Source: Rheum nobile (Eukaryota > Streptophyta > Magnoliopsida > Caryophyllales > Polygonaceae). Taken from it: a DNA stretch of 64,000 nucleotides. The stretch is taken from contig WOAB01000103.1 in assembly GCA_027886185.1 (NCBI GenBank), forward strand, positions 3,128,001 to 3,192,000, read 5' to 3'. Position numbers and translations under genes: made by a program. Numbering within the stretch: the first letter of the stretch is position 1; every line of letters begins with the position of its first letter. Below the pieces are notes generated by a model. That model saw nothing but the letters and a program-made list of their open reading frames with translations, did no database searches and was not told the origin of the DNA. Positions 54,582-64,000 of the stretch are shown here, in pieces.

Positions 54582-55988
54582 ATGTCCGACAGTGAGATTG
54601 GCCGTGACACCGGGTCCGAGACTTTTGAACAGATGATGCGACGAAAGTTGCTTGCTACCAATGTACGAGATGCGCAGCTGGCCGAGTTTCTGCGTCAGAA
54701 TGCAGAGTTTTTAGCTCGACAGCAGCCGTCTTCTACAGCTGCAGTGGTGTCTGTTCAGGCGCAGTTACATGCAGATGAGTTGAGCACCCGAGCCCTAGAC
54801 CTGGCAGTTGTCTATGAGAGTTCCACCCAGTCTGTCGGATATGAGAGTTACGACGACGCCGATGATGATTACACCGTCGGGATGGACCCGACAGCTGTCT
54901 ATACAGCCGATGTTGATGGCTGTGTGGTCGGTACTTCCGATCACCATGATGATCAGGCATACCACTTTGCCTTGGTTACTAGACGCGTGCTGAGCGTCAA
55001 GGAGGGCGACTTTCCTGAGCAACAGGAGAACTTGGTTCATGTTCAGTGCCGACTTCATGATGCATCGCTGAGTGTGATCATTGATGGGGGGTCGTGCTGC
55101 AACATTATCAATGTGAAGGTTGTGCAACATTTCAACCTTCTGACTACACCGCACACCTCTCCATATGGCCTTCAATGGATCTCAGACGGATCAGGTAACA
55201 AAGTATCGCAACAGTGTCTTATTTCTTTTTCCATTGGTCCATATAGCGACACTGTGCTTTTTGATGTTACCGCCATGGATGCTCCGCATTTGATTTTGGG
55301 ACGTTCGTGGCAATATGATCGTCGTGTGCTTCACGACGGGTATTTGAACACTTACATGTTCACTTACCACGGGAAGCGCGTGACACTCTCACCTATGACT
55401 CCGCATGAGATTTTGCAGGATATGGCTGACCGACAGCGCCAGAAGGCGATAGAGGCCTCGGGACGAAAGCCACTTGACGCGCTAGACCCGACATGCAGCT
55501 CCTCCACCACCAGTTTTCCTACTCATGTGAGTTCTACAACGAACATGACAGGAAAGCGAGCTCCCGGTCCAGGCGGCAATGTGCCTCCTGCTTCGCCTCT
55601 GCGTGGCACCTGTGATCACAGATCGCTACTTTGCGTACCTCCTCTAGGCAAGTTTCCTTGTGTCCTTCGTAGTTCTATTCCTTGTCCCACTATTATGTCA
55701 GAGCCTGCCCTCTCGCCGAGTTTTTTGTCTTTTTTGCAGGACTTGCGGGTGGACAGGCATCCTCAGGAGCTGCAAGGACGGAGGAGCACTCAGCTTGAGC
55801 AGCGCCCTCAGTCGACCAGGGACAGGCGTCGATTGGTTTTCCGCACGGGGGACAACGCATATCAGCTGGAGCCCGAGCCTGATGAGGGTGAAGCGGGGAC
55901 GCTTCACAACCAAGTGGGGGAGGGTGATGTGACCCTGCCCGCCATGTCAGCTAGAGAGGAGGTAGATGCCATGAGACATTTGCCTTGA
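54582..55988 (+). CDS. Gypsy C gag-protease ORF (468 codons, deleted pol)
   Basis: The ATG at 54582 (MSDSEIGRDTG) is the first ATG in frame and follows CAGGTACC. The N-terminal ~140 residues are acidic and gag-like but lack the gag core and zinc knuckles. Residues ~145-280 form a retropepsin-type protease: LSVIIDGGSCCNIINVKVV has the DGG active-site variant common in this gypsy group, followed by VLFDVTAMDAPHLILGRSWQ. The segment after residue ~300 is a proline/serine-rich join in place of reverse transcriptase, RNase H and integrase. The last ~21 codons lie inside the 3' LTR. The frame is open over its whole length despite the deletion. Confidence 0.75.
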   Translation: MSDSEIGRDTGSETFEQMMRRKLLATNVRDAQLAEFLRQNAEFLARQQPSSTAAVVSVQAQLHADELSTRALDLAVVYESSTQSVGYESYDDADDDYTVGMDPTAVYTADVDGCVVGTSDHHDDQAYHFALVTRRVLSVKEGDFPEQQENLVHVQCRLHDASLSVIIDGGSCCNIINVKVVQHFNLLTTPHTSPYGLQWISDGSGNKVSQQCLISFSIGPYSDTVLFDVTAMDAPHLILGRSWQYDRRVLHDGYLNTYMFTYHGKRVTLSPMTPHEILQDMADRQRQKAIEASGRKPLDALDPTCSSSTTSFPTHVSSTTNMTGKRAPGPGGNVPPASPLRGTCDHRSLLCVPPLGKFPCVLRSSIPCPTIMSEPALSPSFLSFLQDLRVDRHPQELQGRRSTQLEQRPQSTRDRRRLVFRTGDNAYQLEPEPDEGEAGTLHNQVGEGDVTLPAMSAREEVDAMRHLP

Positions 55989-56302
55989 GACTCCTCTACA
56001 GCTACATCCAGTCCGAGCTCGATTTAGGAGACTTACGTCAACAATTAACGCGTTTCTAGTCGAACTATCCTGGCGCGTTAATTCGGTTACCCAAATCAAT
56101 TCCGCAAACCCTAATTCCCCTACCCCTCACGGCTGCCCCCATCTCCTCCACCCTAGAGCAGCCACCGAATCCACCACCACACCACACCTTCACACCACCC
56201 CTCCCACCTCTTTTCCTTTCCGACGAGTTGCTACGCCCCACTACGTGTTCATCGGATCCTTAGACAACAACTTGTGGTCTTCCATCGGGCAATGTCACAT
56301 CA
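55925..56302 (+). repeat. Gypsy C 3' LTR, internally deleted
   Basis: It matches the ends of the 5' LTR but lacks the 256 bp at 50004-50259. The breakpoint sits in the dinucleotide AC shared by both edges. The TATA box is lost. Confidence 0.9.
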
Positions 56303-56334
56303 TTGAAGAAAGTCTACAAGTCGCTTAGTAGGAA

Positions 56335-57156
56335 TCAAGAAGCATCGCGATCCTCGGGTAAGGTTGCACTGGTTGTCGCGACATTTGCATCTACATCCAT
56401 GGCTTGGTTATCTCCTTCCACGGGGTCTTTGATCGGGGGCTCGCCAAAAAGATCCGTGTAGTCTGGAGTGAAATAAAAAATCTTGGGATCGATCTCGCTG
56501 AACCTCGCCATCGCTTGCCTGACTCCAATCCTTATGCACTGCTCCCAATAGGGTCCTACCTCATCGGCCAGCTTCATCTGATAGTCTTCCGACTTGAGAT
56601 AGTCAGAAACAGCGCGTTCTGCCCTGGCGCGCCACTTTTCAGCTTCAAGGTTGGAAGCGTCGCGCTGCCCTTTGAGCTCAGCCACCTCGTCATCTTTCTC
56701 GGACATGGCGCGCTGAAGGTTCTCAACATTCTTCTTAATCAACGTGTTCTCCTCCTCAAGCTTTGCCCTCTCATCCTCAAGCCTTGTCGCGTTAGCGTTC
56801 ACCTTGTCGAGTTGTGTGGCAGATTGCTCAACCTGTTTGATTAATGCGGCCACTTTCGTACGAGCTTCATTCTCTTCACGAATGCCTTTGCATTTGGCAT
56901 CTAAGATGTTGCAATATGACGTGGCCGCCAACATCCTGAGACGAGCCTGCAGACTCAAACGTGATAAGATTAGAGAAGTAAAAATGATGTGACAAAAAGC
57001 AAGAGTAAGCAAGGAAGCACGTACCATTTCCATGTATTTCATGCCCTCCAGCTGAAGGACAAGGGAAGGCAAGAAAGTCAGCCATTCCTTTTCTTTGACA
57101 CATACACCATTTGGGATGGCCAGCTTACGCATGTCGGCCACAGAGGGCACTGGCAC
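56335..57156 (-). pseudogene. TE-associated coiled-coil ORF
   Basis: The 273-codon minus-strand frame has a short hydrophobic N-terminal part and then a long coiled coil (residues ~105-190: KVAALIKQVEQSATQLDKVN, DERAKLEEENTLIKKNVENL). It ends with an acidic tail (MDVDANVATTSATLPEDRDAS). It is separated from the next frame upstream by about 200 bp that could be an intron or decayed coding. Proteins of this type occur in plant Tat-group elements downstream of the gypsy-type transposon domain. I infer a TE protein of unknown function. A host gene is less likely, because LTR sequence lies immediately upstream. Confidence 0.55.
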
Positions 57157-57356
57157 GGCAAAAATGGACCTCCCCGCGGCACAAATTGGAGCAGGGTCAA
57201 CGTTGCTCTCAGACCTTAATCTCTTTTCCCCGCGGCCCGCTTGAGAAGGGTCATCGCGCTTATCTCCTCGCGTCTCTGCCTCGACTGGACTGCCTGGTGG
57301 TAGCGACGAAGCTGTCGAGAGTGAGAGCTAGGGCCTACTCCGACGTGGCCTGATCA

Positions 57357-57993
57357 TCAGCTGCTCTGGCCGACGACTTTGAACTCGCGATTTTCCTGGC
57401 CCTCTTTAGCAAGTAATCGGACTTCATCCCTGAGAATACAAAGGTTAGCTAACACAACGCATGGAAATAAAGAGTAGTGAAAAAACAAATTACCACCCGA
57501 CTCATCGCGTCCAACGGAGCGCGACAAGCTGAGCCCCGCTTTCTCCAAGTTCTCTTGAGTAATCGCGCGCTTGTAATTAGGGGCATTTCCCTCATTGTGA
57601 AACTGACTTTTGCACGAGTCAATCTCCTTCTGATCTGGCTTGTCCGGACGCATGAAAGGGCCAGGAAATAGTTGTAAGTTGAAGACCGCGTGAGAGGAAC
57701 ACCTTGCTAAGAACCATTTGTCCTTCCATTTGCCCACGTTGGAGGGCTTACTGATCACGTTTAAGGTGGGTAAGGTAAGATTACAAAATCCCTTGTCGTA
57801 CTTCAGAGTGAAGAGCTTAAGCATGTGTTGTGCATCAGGAGAGAGGCCAGAGTGATAACATCGCATCGTATATACACTAAGATACCTCCACGTGTTGGGA
57901 TACAGCTGGACAGGGTTGAGGTTGATAAGCCTCAAGAAATCGCGATAAAAGTCAGGTAGAGAAAGACGGAATCCAGCTTCGACGCTAGCTACG
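57357..57993 (-). pseudogene. Putative gypsy-type transposon ORF (PF04195-like)
   Basis: The open frame extends upstream of the ATG at 57935 to about 57993 and reads VEAGFRLSLPDFYRDFLRLI, then NLNPVQLYPNTWRYLSVYTM and the segment WKDKWFLARC. The pattern of aromatic and proline residues resembles the plant domain called putative gypsy-type transposon (PF04195), which precedes a coiled coil in TE proteins. The product and the next frame (56335-57156) may be one protein with an intron or frameshift between. The function of the family is unknown. Confidence 0.55.
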
Positions 57994-58013
57994 AAGATAA
58001 CCGGTTATGTAAT

Positions 58014-58226
58014 TTGATGGCGGCTGGCTCGTGGCTTTCCTTTATTAGTTGAATGACGTCATGGCATGTGGATGAGACAACGCGTTGTCTCGCGGTCTTT
58101 CGTGTTGGCCCGCGACGCGTTCTTTCTCGTCGATTCGCGATCCTCCTCATTGATGGAAAGTCATGAAGGGAATAAATGTGGACATTCAATGCGTTGAGTG
58201 CTATATGAAAATAGCGTGATCCATCA
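58014..58226 (-). repeat. Inverted fragment of the Tat-like LTR
   Basis: The minus strand starts TGATGGATCACGCTATTTTC and follows 48679-48890 closely, then diverges at the edge of the ORF region. Confidence 0.8.
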
Positions 58227-60140
58227 CAGCCCCTTGCATTGATGGTGAACGCGTGAGGCATCAAGGCAATCCAAGGAAAACGCGTTTAATGACCGCGTTT
58301 ATTTACTTTACTTCACTTCAAGATGTTTTGAGACAAGGACGTTCTGGTTCCACAACGGTGGGCCTTTGCTTAATGGACCAACCGAAATACTATGGAACAT
58401 TAAGTCAAAATTATGAATGATTATAGGCTATAAATTTTGTATATATGCATTTCAACAACTATAGATATATAATTATATCATCCATACTATAGTGTATTAA
58501 TAATACATGCATATTACCTAGTATAGTTTTCTAATAATTAAAATTTATAAATTACATAACCGGTCTTAACTTATAATATTGAACAAAGTATTCATATATA
58601 CTTCTCTTATATATGATAGAGGATGGACGGTTGTTAATGTGTTTAATACGAACGAATATGGGTCGTTGATTAAATGGATCTCTCGGTTGATGAAATGCGT
58701 ATGTAATTAAAAAAACATTAGCGTTGCTTGTTTGAGATGAAATGTGTAGCCCAGTGGCAGAATAAGTCGTGAGCTCGAGACTCAAGAGGAGCGCGAAACC
58801 TTTTTTTTCATTTTGTTTTCTCCTTAACTTTAATTACTCAAATATACATGAACATTTAATAATTACGGATTTGTCTTTAAACATTCATTTTCTGTGATAT
58901 GAACCTTAATGCTATTAAAAATGTACCTTAGATGATAATATATGAATTCTAATGTATTTTTATGGTGCACAATATAGAAAATAAAATGTAATTATTAGAA
59001 AAATATATATTAATCTTATATGACTTTACATAAATATTGCACATGAACCTTATATGCCATTGACCAATGAAAAATCAAAGTTGTATATATGAAATTGAAC
59101 TATATAGGCCAAGGCTCATATTTTTGACTGGTTCATACTTAATATATCAAAGGTTCACATTTGATAGCGTGCATACTAAATGTAAAAAAAGTTTATGATT
59201 AATAACTATAAATTATTTTTATATTCATAAATAGTACACTAGAGGTTCATATGTATTAAACTAAAGGTTAATATATTAAAAGTTCACATGTAATAAATAG
59301 GGTAAACGTACATTATAATAACGTATTGTGATCCTAAGTATAAGTTTGTGAACTTGTAGCATAACGTTTATGAACCTTAGTATAAAGTTAATTTGTAAAC
59401 TTGTAGTGTACGTAAAGTTTGTAAATATATAATAGTATATTTTATATAGTTTATGAACCTGTACTATGATATTACCTAAATATATTAGCATATTGCGTTC
59501 AGAAAAAATTAAACTCTGAAAAAATAAAATCGATAATCATTAAAATATACCGTATCACTTATACTCTTTTTTATCTTAATCTTGCCTTTCCCTTAAACTA
59601 GTAGCCTATATTTATCCTTATTTTACACAATAAAAATAATAAACACTTGAACCACTCTACGTTATAAAGAGAGAGTCTTGTTAGCTAATTGTCGCCTAAG
59701 TTAACATCTTGTTGAAAATGTCAAAAAATCATAAAATATACTGATTTATTCGGTAAAAGGTTGATGGGAGATTCAATTAACTGAGTCATATTCAACTACT
59801 AAACTTTTAACAAGACAATTTTCTTATAATATTAATTAACTCTAAAAATTAAAATTCGGAACGAAGAGTTATTCAATTGATCGATGATTAATGATACTAC
59901 GTATATAATTTTTTTGTTTACCATTTTAAATATACTTTGTCCATGACGAAACACCTTCCATAATCTAATAATTAACTTAATCAAATGCAGAAATGTGAAG
60001 CCAATTCAACAATTTGAAATAGCCTTGTATTCATACATGTACTAGTCTCACAATATCTCACAATATGTAACTTTCAATCACGATCTGCAAATGTAATATG
60101 AATCGACATTATTAAGACCATTTCCAAGGAAGTACAAAAG
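58227..60140. other. Unassigned AT-rich DNA upstream of the host gene
   Basis: No gene is seen. Around 59040-59480 words like AGGTTCATATGTATTAAAC and TTTGTGAACTTGTAG recur in a diverged way. A tRNA-like stretch at 58750 lacks a B box. Confidence 0.4.
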
Positions 60141-60146
60141 TAACTC

Positions 60147-60154
60147 TATAAATA
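60147..60154 (+). promoter_or_regulatory. TATA box of the cell-wall protein gene
   Basis: TATAAATA lies 114-121 bp before the ATG, giving a 5' UTR of about 85-90 nt if transcription starts ~30 bp downstream, near the CA-rich ACACACAAAGCACAC. Confidence 0.7.
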
Positions 60155-60267
60155 GTTAAGTCTCATAACCATGAAGGATACACACAAAGCACACTTCTAC
60201 TTGAGAGTCAACAACCATTTGGGATATCATCCCGGAGTTCTCTTTACACGTCTAGCCTATAAGTGCC

Positions 60268-60795
60268 ATGGCTGCGCTTTCGGAGTTAATCACCTTTGTA
60301 GTGGCTCTGAGTTTCCTCGTCGGCCTTGCTATAGCTAGCGAATATGACTCGTATTACTCGCCACCGAATTACTACTCACCTCCATCATATTATTCACCAC
60401 CATCATACTACTCGCCTCCGAAATATTACTCTCCCCCGAATTACTACTACCCTCCAAACTACTACTCTCCACCTTCCTATTACTCGCCCCCAAAATACTA
60501 CTCTCCTCCTTCATACTACACGCCCCCGAAATACTATTCTCCGCCCAACTACTATTCACCTCCATCATACTACTCACCTCCAAAATACTACTCGCCACCA
60601 TCATACTACTCACCTCCTAAATACTACTCACCTCCATCATACTATTCTCCACCTTCATACTACTCACCTCCTAAATACTACTCACCACCTCAATACTATT
60701 CTCCACCTTCATACTACTCACCTCCAAAATACTACTCACCACCTCAATACTATTCTCCACCATCCTACTACAAGTCTCCTTCTTACAAGAAGTGA
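60268..60795 (+). CDS. Tyrosine/proline-rich cell-wall protein (YYSPP-repeat, extensin-like)
   Basis: The single-exon frame encodes 175 residues. Residues 1-24 are a clear signal peptide (hydrophobic FVVALSFLVGLAIAS), so the product is secreted to the cell wall. The rest is 23 near-perfect hexapeptides of the form YYSPPX, X being S, K, N or Q, with one YYYPP and one YYTPP, ending SYYKSPSYKK. SPP is a hydroxylation and arabinosylation context, but the SP4 blocks of classical extensins are absent. The YY pairs and lysines suggest oxidative cross-linking. It belongs to the short hydroxyproline-rich glycoproteins. A TATA box lies upstream, the frame is intact and codon variation is mostly silent, so the gene looks live. 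It is the only convincing host gene in the window. Confidence 0.92.
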   Translation: MAALSELITFVVALSFLVGLAIASEYDSYYSPPNYYSPPSYYSPPSYYSPPKYYSPPNYYYPPNYYSPPSYYSPPKYYSPPSYYTPPKYYSPPNYYSPPSYYSPPKYYSPPSYYSPPKYYSPPSYYSPPSYYSPPKYYSPPQYYSPPSYYSPPKYYSPPQYYSPPSYYKSPSYKK

Positions 60796-61333
60796 AGCCT
60801 TCATACAAAAGAGAGCATTCTCTTTTCAACTACGTTTGTTCATGTAACTTAAGTTGAACTTCCATTTCAGCATATGCATTGTACGTGATTACTAGATGAA
60901 GACTATATACGAGAATAATTATGTTTGTGTGATACAATCCCTTCTTATTAGCATTAGATTGTTCGTATGTACGTACGCTAAAGGAACCCTATATAAATGA
61001 TGTATATGTATTATTGTTGCGAATATTAATATAAGTTATGGTGTTGAGTGTTACCAATATCAATTACACTATCTTGTTGAACTAAGGTGTCAAAATTTCC
61101 TATTTTAACCGGCCGTAAGTAATGACATCTATAGTCATATAAGCACTTGTTATTAAAATTCAGATTTGATTCCAGGTTTCTAACAATCCTATGATCTAAA
61201 ACGGTGTAATAATTCTAATTCTAGGTAAAATTATTGGAAGTAGCTAGGACTTAAGATAAGATTGATCTTTTATATGATTCCAATATAATATCCTACATTG
61301 GCTACATATGATTCCAACACGACTATGAACCAT
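60796..61333 (+). other. 3' flank of the cell-wall protein gene
   Basis: The probable 3' UTR includes AATAAT-like polyadenylation context near 60914 and 60930-61030. No other gene is seen. Confidence 0.4.
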
Positions 61334-61380
61334 TCTTTACAAAATGTATCTTTACAAAATGTATCTTTACAAAATGTATA
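61334..61380. repeat. 15-bp tandem repeat, three units
   Basis: TCTTTACAAAATGTA is repeated three times without mismatch. Confidence 0.9.
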
Positions 61381-62387
61381 TTATATATATATCATTACTT
61401 TAATATGAGATGATATATATGTATACTTAAAACATAATATATATTCATTTTATTTTATTTTATCTATTTGATGTGAGTACACCCTGAAAAGTCACCACGG
61501 AATATCATGGAAAAATGACTTTTTTATATCTATGACTACCAATATATTATATTTCAATAAATTCACTCTAAAAATAAGAAGTTTACAATATATGAGGTTG
61601 AGTTATAATATTTTTTTTATAATCTTACGATTTTTTAAAAAGCGAATGAAAGAGAAGTTCGATCCGAAAATCTTAATTCGCATTCTAGATGAAACATGTC
61701 ATAAAATACCAGATTCTGACGTGGACCGGCACTAGCTAATCGAAATGATTACGCCAATGGCGTGCAAGGAAAAAAATGCCTTCTAGATGTAAAAATGTAT
61801 GTACAAGGTCTTTTCGATCTGTTTTATAGCTTTCTCCCTACGAGGATTAGTGTTACTTAATTTTATGGCTACGAGGATAATGTCTACAGGTTTTCTCCCT
61901 ACGTAAAAGGATAAGCGACTAATTTCAGTGGTTGTTGCTAATCTAAAATAATTTTGTTCAAAATTGAACAGAAAATGTCTCATTAATAGATTGTTCCATT
62001 TTTTTAAAATTAATTGATTTTTTTTTGTCGAAAGTAAAATTAATTGATTGTTCCATTGATGAAATGTAACGTAACCTTACAGGTTACACTATTTTACCAA
62101 TTAGCCGTTTAATTAATTATACGTAGTTTGTGTATTTTGATAAATTACTATAACTGCCGAAAGCGACAAATTGGTCAAAGATAACTCGGCCATTATTATT
62201 AGTTTGGTACAATGGTAACTCCGCGAATATAAAATGCCTATGAAAATGAAAATTTTGCAAACTGATTGTAATTTGACATATTCAAATAACAAATATAATT
62301 TCAAATGATTAGGGATGAATTCATCTGAAATACATGCTAGGATGAAATTATTGCACAACAATATAATTAGTTATTTGGTTATGTTCT
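61381..62387. other. Unassigned AT-rich DNA
   Basis: I see no gene or named repeat. Confidence 0.4.
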
Positions 62388-63288
62388 TCTAAGATCGGAC
62401 GCCTTAGAAGGGTTAATATATGTTATTACAATGATTTTTTTAGGAGGTCACTCGTTCTGATAGTGTTCTCGTTTGATACGTTTAACTCATAATTTTTTGT
62501 CATTATTTAAACCCTGAAAAAGGTGAGCTATTGTTAACATTGGTAACACTCTAATCCTTATAAATTAATCATGACTCCGGGGTGTTACAATCTCCCACGC
62601 TAACCCCTAGTGTCCTCTTCAAGACCTAAAGACCGTCCTCTAGGTCAAGTGAATGTCCTACAACCTAACACACTTGTAACTAGTGTCGATTATGATACCC
62701 ATTTGTAAGGCCTGAGAACTTAGAAGCGTGTGTCGATTCCAACACGATGACTTCTTAGAAAGTCATCCATCCTAGAACGGTGTTACAATCTCTCACACTT
62801 AAACCCTTGACGAGGATGTCAAGGACCAAAGACCATCTTCCAGACAAGCACACTCAAAACTCAATGTTGGCTCTGATGCCATTTGTAAGACCCGAGACAA
62901 TAGAAGCGTCATCACATTTCAACATGGGGACTTCTCAAGAAGTCATCATTCTGGTATAACTCTCGCCTTAACACGTTTAACCTTAAAGTTTTTGTTCTCA
63001 TTTGAACCGTGAAAAAGAAGATATCTTGTTAACATATATATCACTCTGGTTCTTATAAATTAACCAATCACGTATTTGGGGTGTTACAATTTTATAAGGC
63101 ACGAGTTTTGGAAGCGTCGGCCCATATCAACATGAAGATTTATCAAGATATCATTCATTATGATACTACTCTCGTCCTAACACACTTAACCTCAAAGTTT
63201 TTTATGTTCACATGAATCTTGAAAAGAAAAACTTATTAACATGAATAACACTTTTTTTTATAAACCAATCTTAGATTTGGGTATTCCA
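62388..63288 (-). mobile_element. Tandem array of a TRIM-like miniature LTR element
   Basis: Four LTR-like copies occur in one direction: 62388-62589, 62704-62787 (shortened), 62884-63088 and 63093-63288, each of the type TGTAAG(A/G)CC(C/T)GAG ... GGTGTTACA. Interiors of about 114 and 96 bp separate the first three. On the minus strand, the second interior has TGGCATCAGAGCC (plus-strand 62869-62881), an initiator-Met primer-binding site, next to the 62884 LTR, and a purine-rich tract (GTGTGAGAGAT) next to the other LTR. The last two LTRs abut. No coding is present. Confidence 0.75.
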
Positions 63289-64000
63289 TTTCTTTTTAGA
63301 TAAATGTATAAAATAACCCGTTAATATATATTCATGAAAAATAATTGTTTGCAATAAATTTTATTTTTCTACATCTTTAACCCTTATTTAAAGAAAAAAT
63401 GAATTTATTGTTTTATAATTATTCAAAAAATTATATAAGTTGTATCTCCCTAAACCATTAAAGAGGAATGCAAGTTTATGTTAAAAGTTGCACCTCTTGG
63501 CAGATTTTATACTTGATATTTGGTTTCTTCTTTAAAGGACATGTGTAATTTTGTTTGTTTACATATTTGTTTATCTTCCTACTCTTTCCCCCACTCTTTT
63601 TACAATCGTTGTTCTAAAGACTAGAGGTGAGCATATATCGGTACAAAACGGGGCCGAAAACAAAATTATTGAAAAATGTGGATTGAGTACCGGATTGAAT
63701 TCCAACTCATGTCGGTTTTGGACCGATTTTTATTTAGGATATATAGTAATATCTTAATATTGGAACATATGAATTACATCAAAATATATGTATAGCATAA
63801 AAGTAATTTAAATTCTATAATGTATTGTTTAAAACAAAATCGGTCTAGATCGGACTGCAACCGAATTCTAAAAAAAATTGGACCGAGCGCCGAATCGTTT
63901 TTTACTCGGCATGATACCAATTATTGAATCACAGTCTGTTAGTCAGGGAACGGTAAGAATGTTTCTTGACCAACGAATATATTATTTCAGACAAGTAACG
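63289..64000. other. Unassigned DNA with a MITE-like left end
   Basis: From 63628 the words TAGAGGTGAGCATATATCGG and, later, repeated CCGA/CGGT words look like one end of a hAT-type MITE, but no right terminus or duplication was found. The rest is AT-rich and contains no gene. Confidence 0.35.

Larger units (their letters stand above)
49889..56302 (+). mobile_element. Ty3/gypsy element C, non-autonomous, complete ends
   Basis: The LTRs are 49889-50522 (634 bp) and 55925-56302 (378 bp, internally deleted). Both begin TGATGTGAC and end GTCACATCA, a 9-bp inverted terminus. The 5-bp duplication TTGAA is perfect (49884-49888, 56303-56307). A primer-binding site (50525-50537) and a polypurine tract (AAGTGGGGGAGGG, 55912-55924) are in place. 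The interior has a long leader, interrupted by a CACTA element, and one gag/protease frame. Reverse transcriptase, RNase H and integrase are absent. The element inserted into a Tat-like element whose parts lie on both sides. Confidence 0.92.

Noticed and set aside
58750..58800. tRNA-like or SINE start (TAGCCCAGTGGCAGAATAAG)
   Set aside because: An A-box-like word is present, but no B box or target duplication was found.
60335..60847. Frames overlapping the YYSPP gene on both strands
   Set aside because: They are products of the hexapeptide repeat; only the signal-peptide frame has a biological pattern.
63628..63930. Complete hAT MITE
   Set aside because: The left end looks right, but no inverted right end or 8-bp duplication was visible.

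Overview
This window looks like nuclear DNA from a flowering plant, probably a eudicot. It is AT-rich and gene-poor. Almost everything that can be named is a plant transposable element: Copia and Ty3/gypsy retrotransposons (Tekay-like chromodomain type and Tat type), a Helitron, CACTA, hAT and Mutator-like DNA elements, LINE and SINE pieces, and miniature LTR elements. I see one convincing host gene, a short tyrosine/proline-rich cell-wall protein with a signal peptide at 60268-60795. The species cannot be fixed from the sequence.

Layout. 1-2300: unassigned DNA, an LTR-like scrap and a 5'-truncated LINE with an 18-bp target duplication. 2312-7917: a complete-ended Copia element (minus strand) with two 886-bp LTRs and TSD TTTCC, whose polyprotein is broken. 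8071-8240: a LINE reverse-transcriptase scrap. 8612 to 24388 (or 25316): a Helitron on the minus strand with a 3' hairpin/CTAG end and helicase remnants. It is split by a ~12-kb gypsy element (A, 11089-23037), which itself carries a solo LTR. 24458-24872: a hAT MITE. 26945-27516: a Mutator-like MITE. 27640-33490: a shredded Copia (minus), a solo LTR and a gypsy gag remnant with GC-rich arrays. 33494-42078: gypsy element B, a relative of A with an intact gag and a dead pol. 42079-44616: a SINE and a Tat-type gypsy 5' end (minus). 45512-46037: a complete TRIM. 46123-47253: a Mutator-like element carrying tandem hAT MITEs. 48679-58226: a Tat-like LTR and leader with a 48-bp minisatellite and minus-strand TE ORFs, split by a non-autonomous gypsy element (C, 49889-56302) that itself contains a CACTA element (51363-54175). 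60268-60795: the host gene. 62388-63288: a tandem array of four miniature LTRs.

How the parts relate. Eight or more insertions have perfect target-site duplications that I could find by eye, so the order of nesting can be read directly. None of the autonomous-type elements is intact. Elements A, B and C share features that suggest activity in trans: B keeps a full-length gag and nearly identical LTRs although its pol is ruined, and C has gag/protease but no reverse transcriptase or integrase. The most unusual signals are a self-complementary segment at the primer-binding position of the Copia element, an extra acidic ORF before gag in element A, CpG-dense palindrome arrays in the LTRs of A and B, and the miniature LTR array near the right end.
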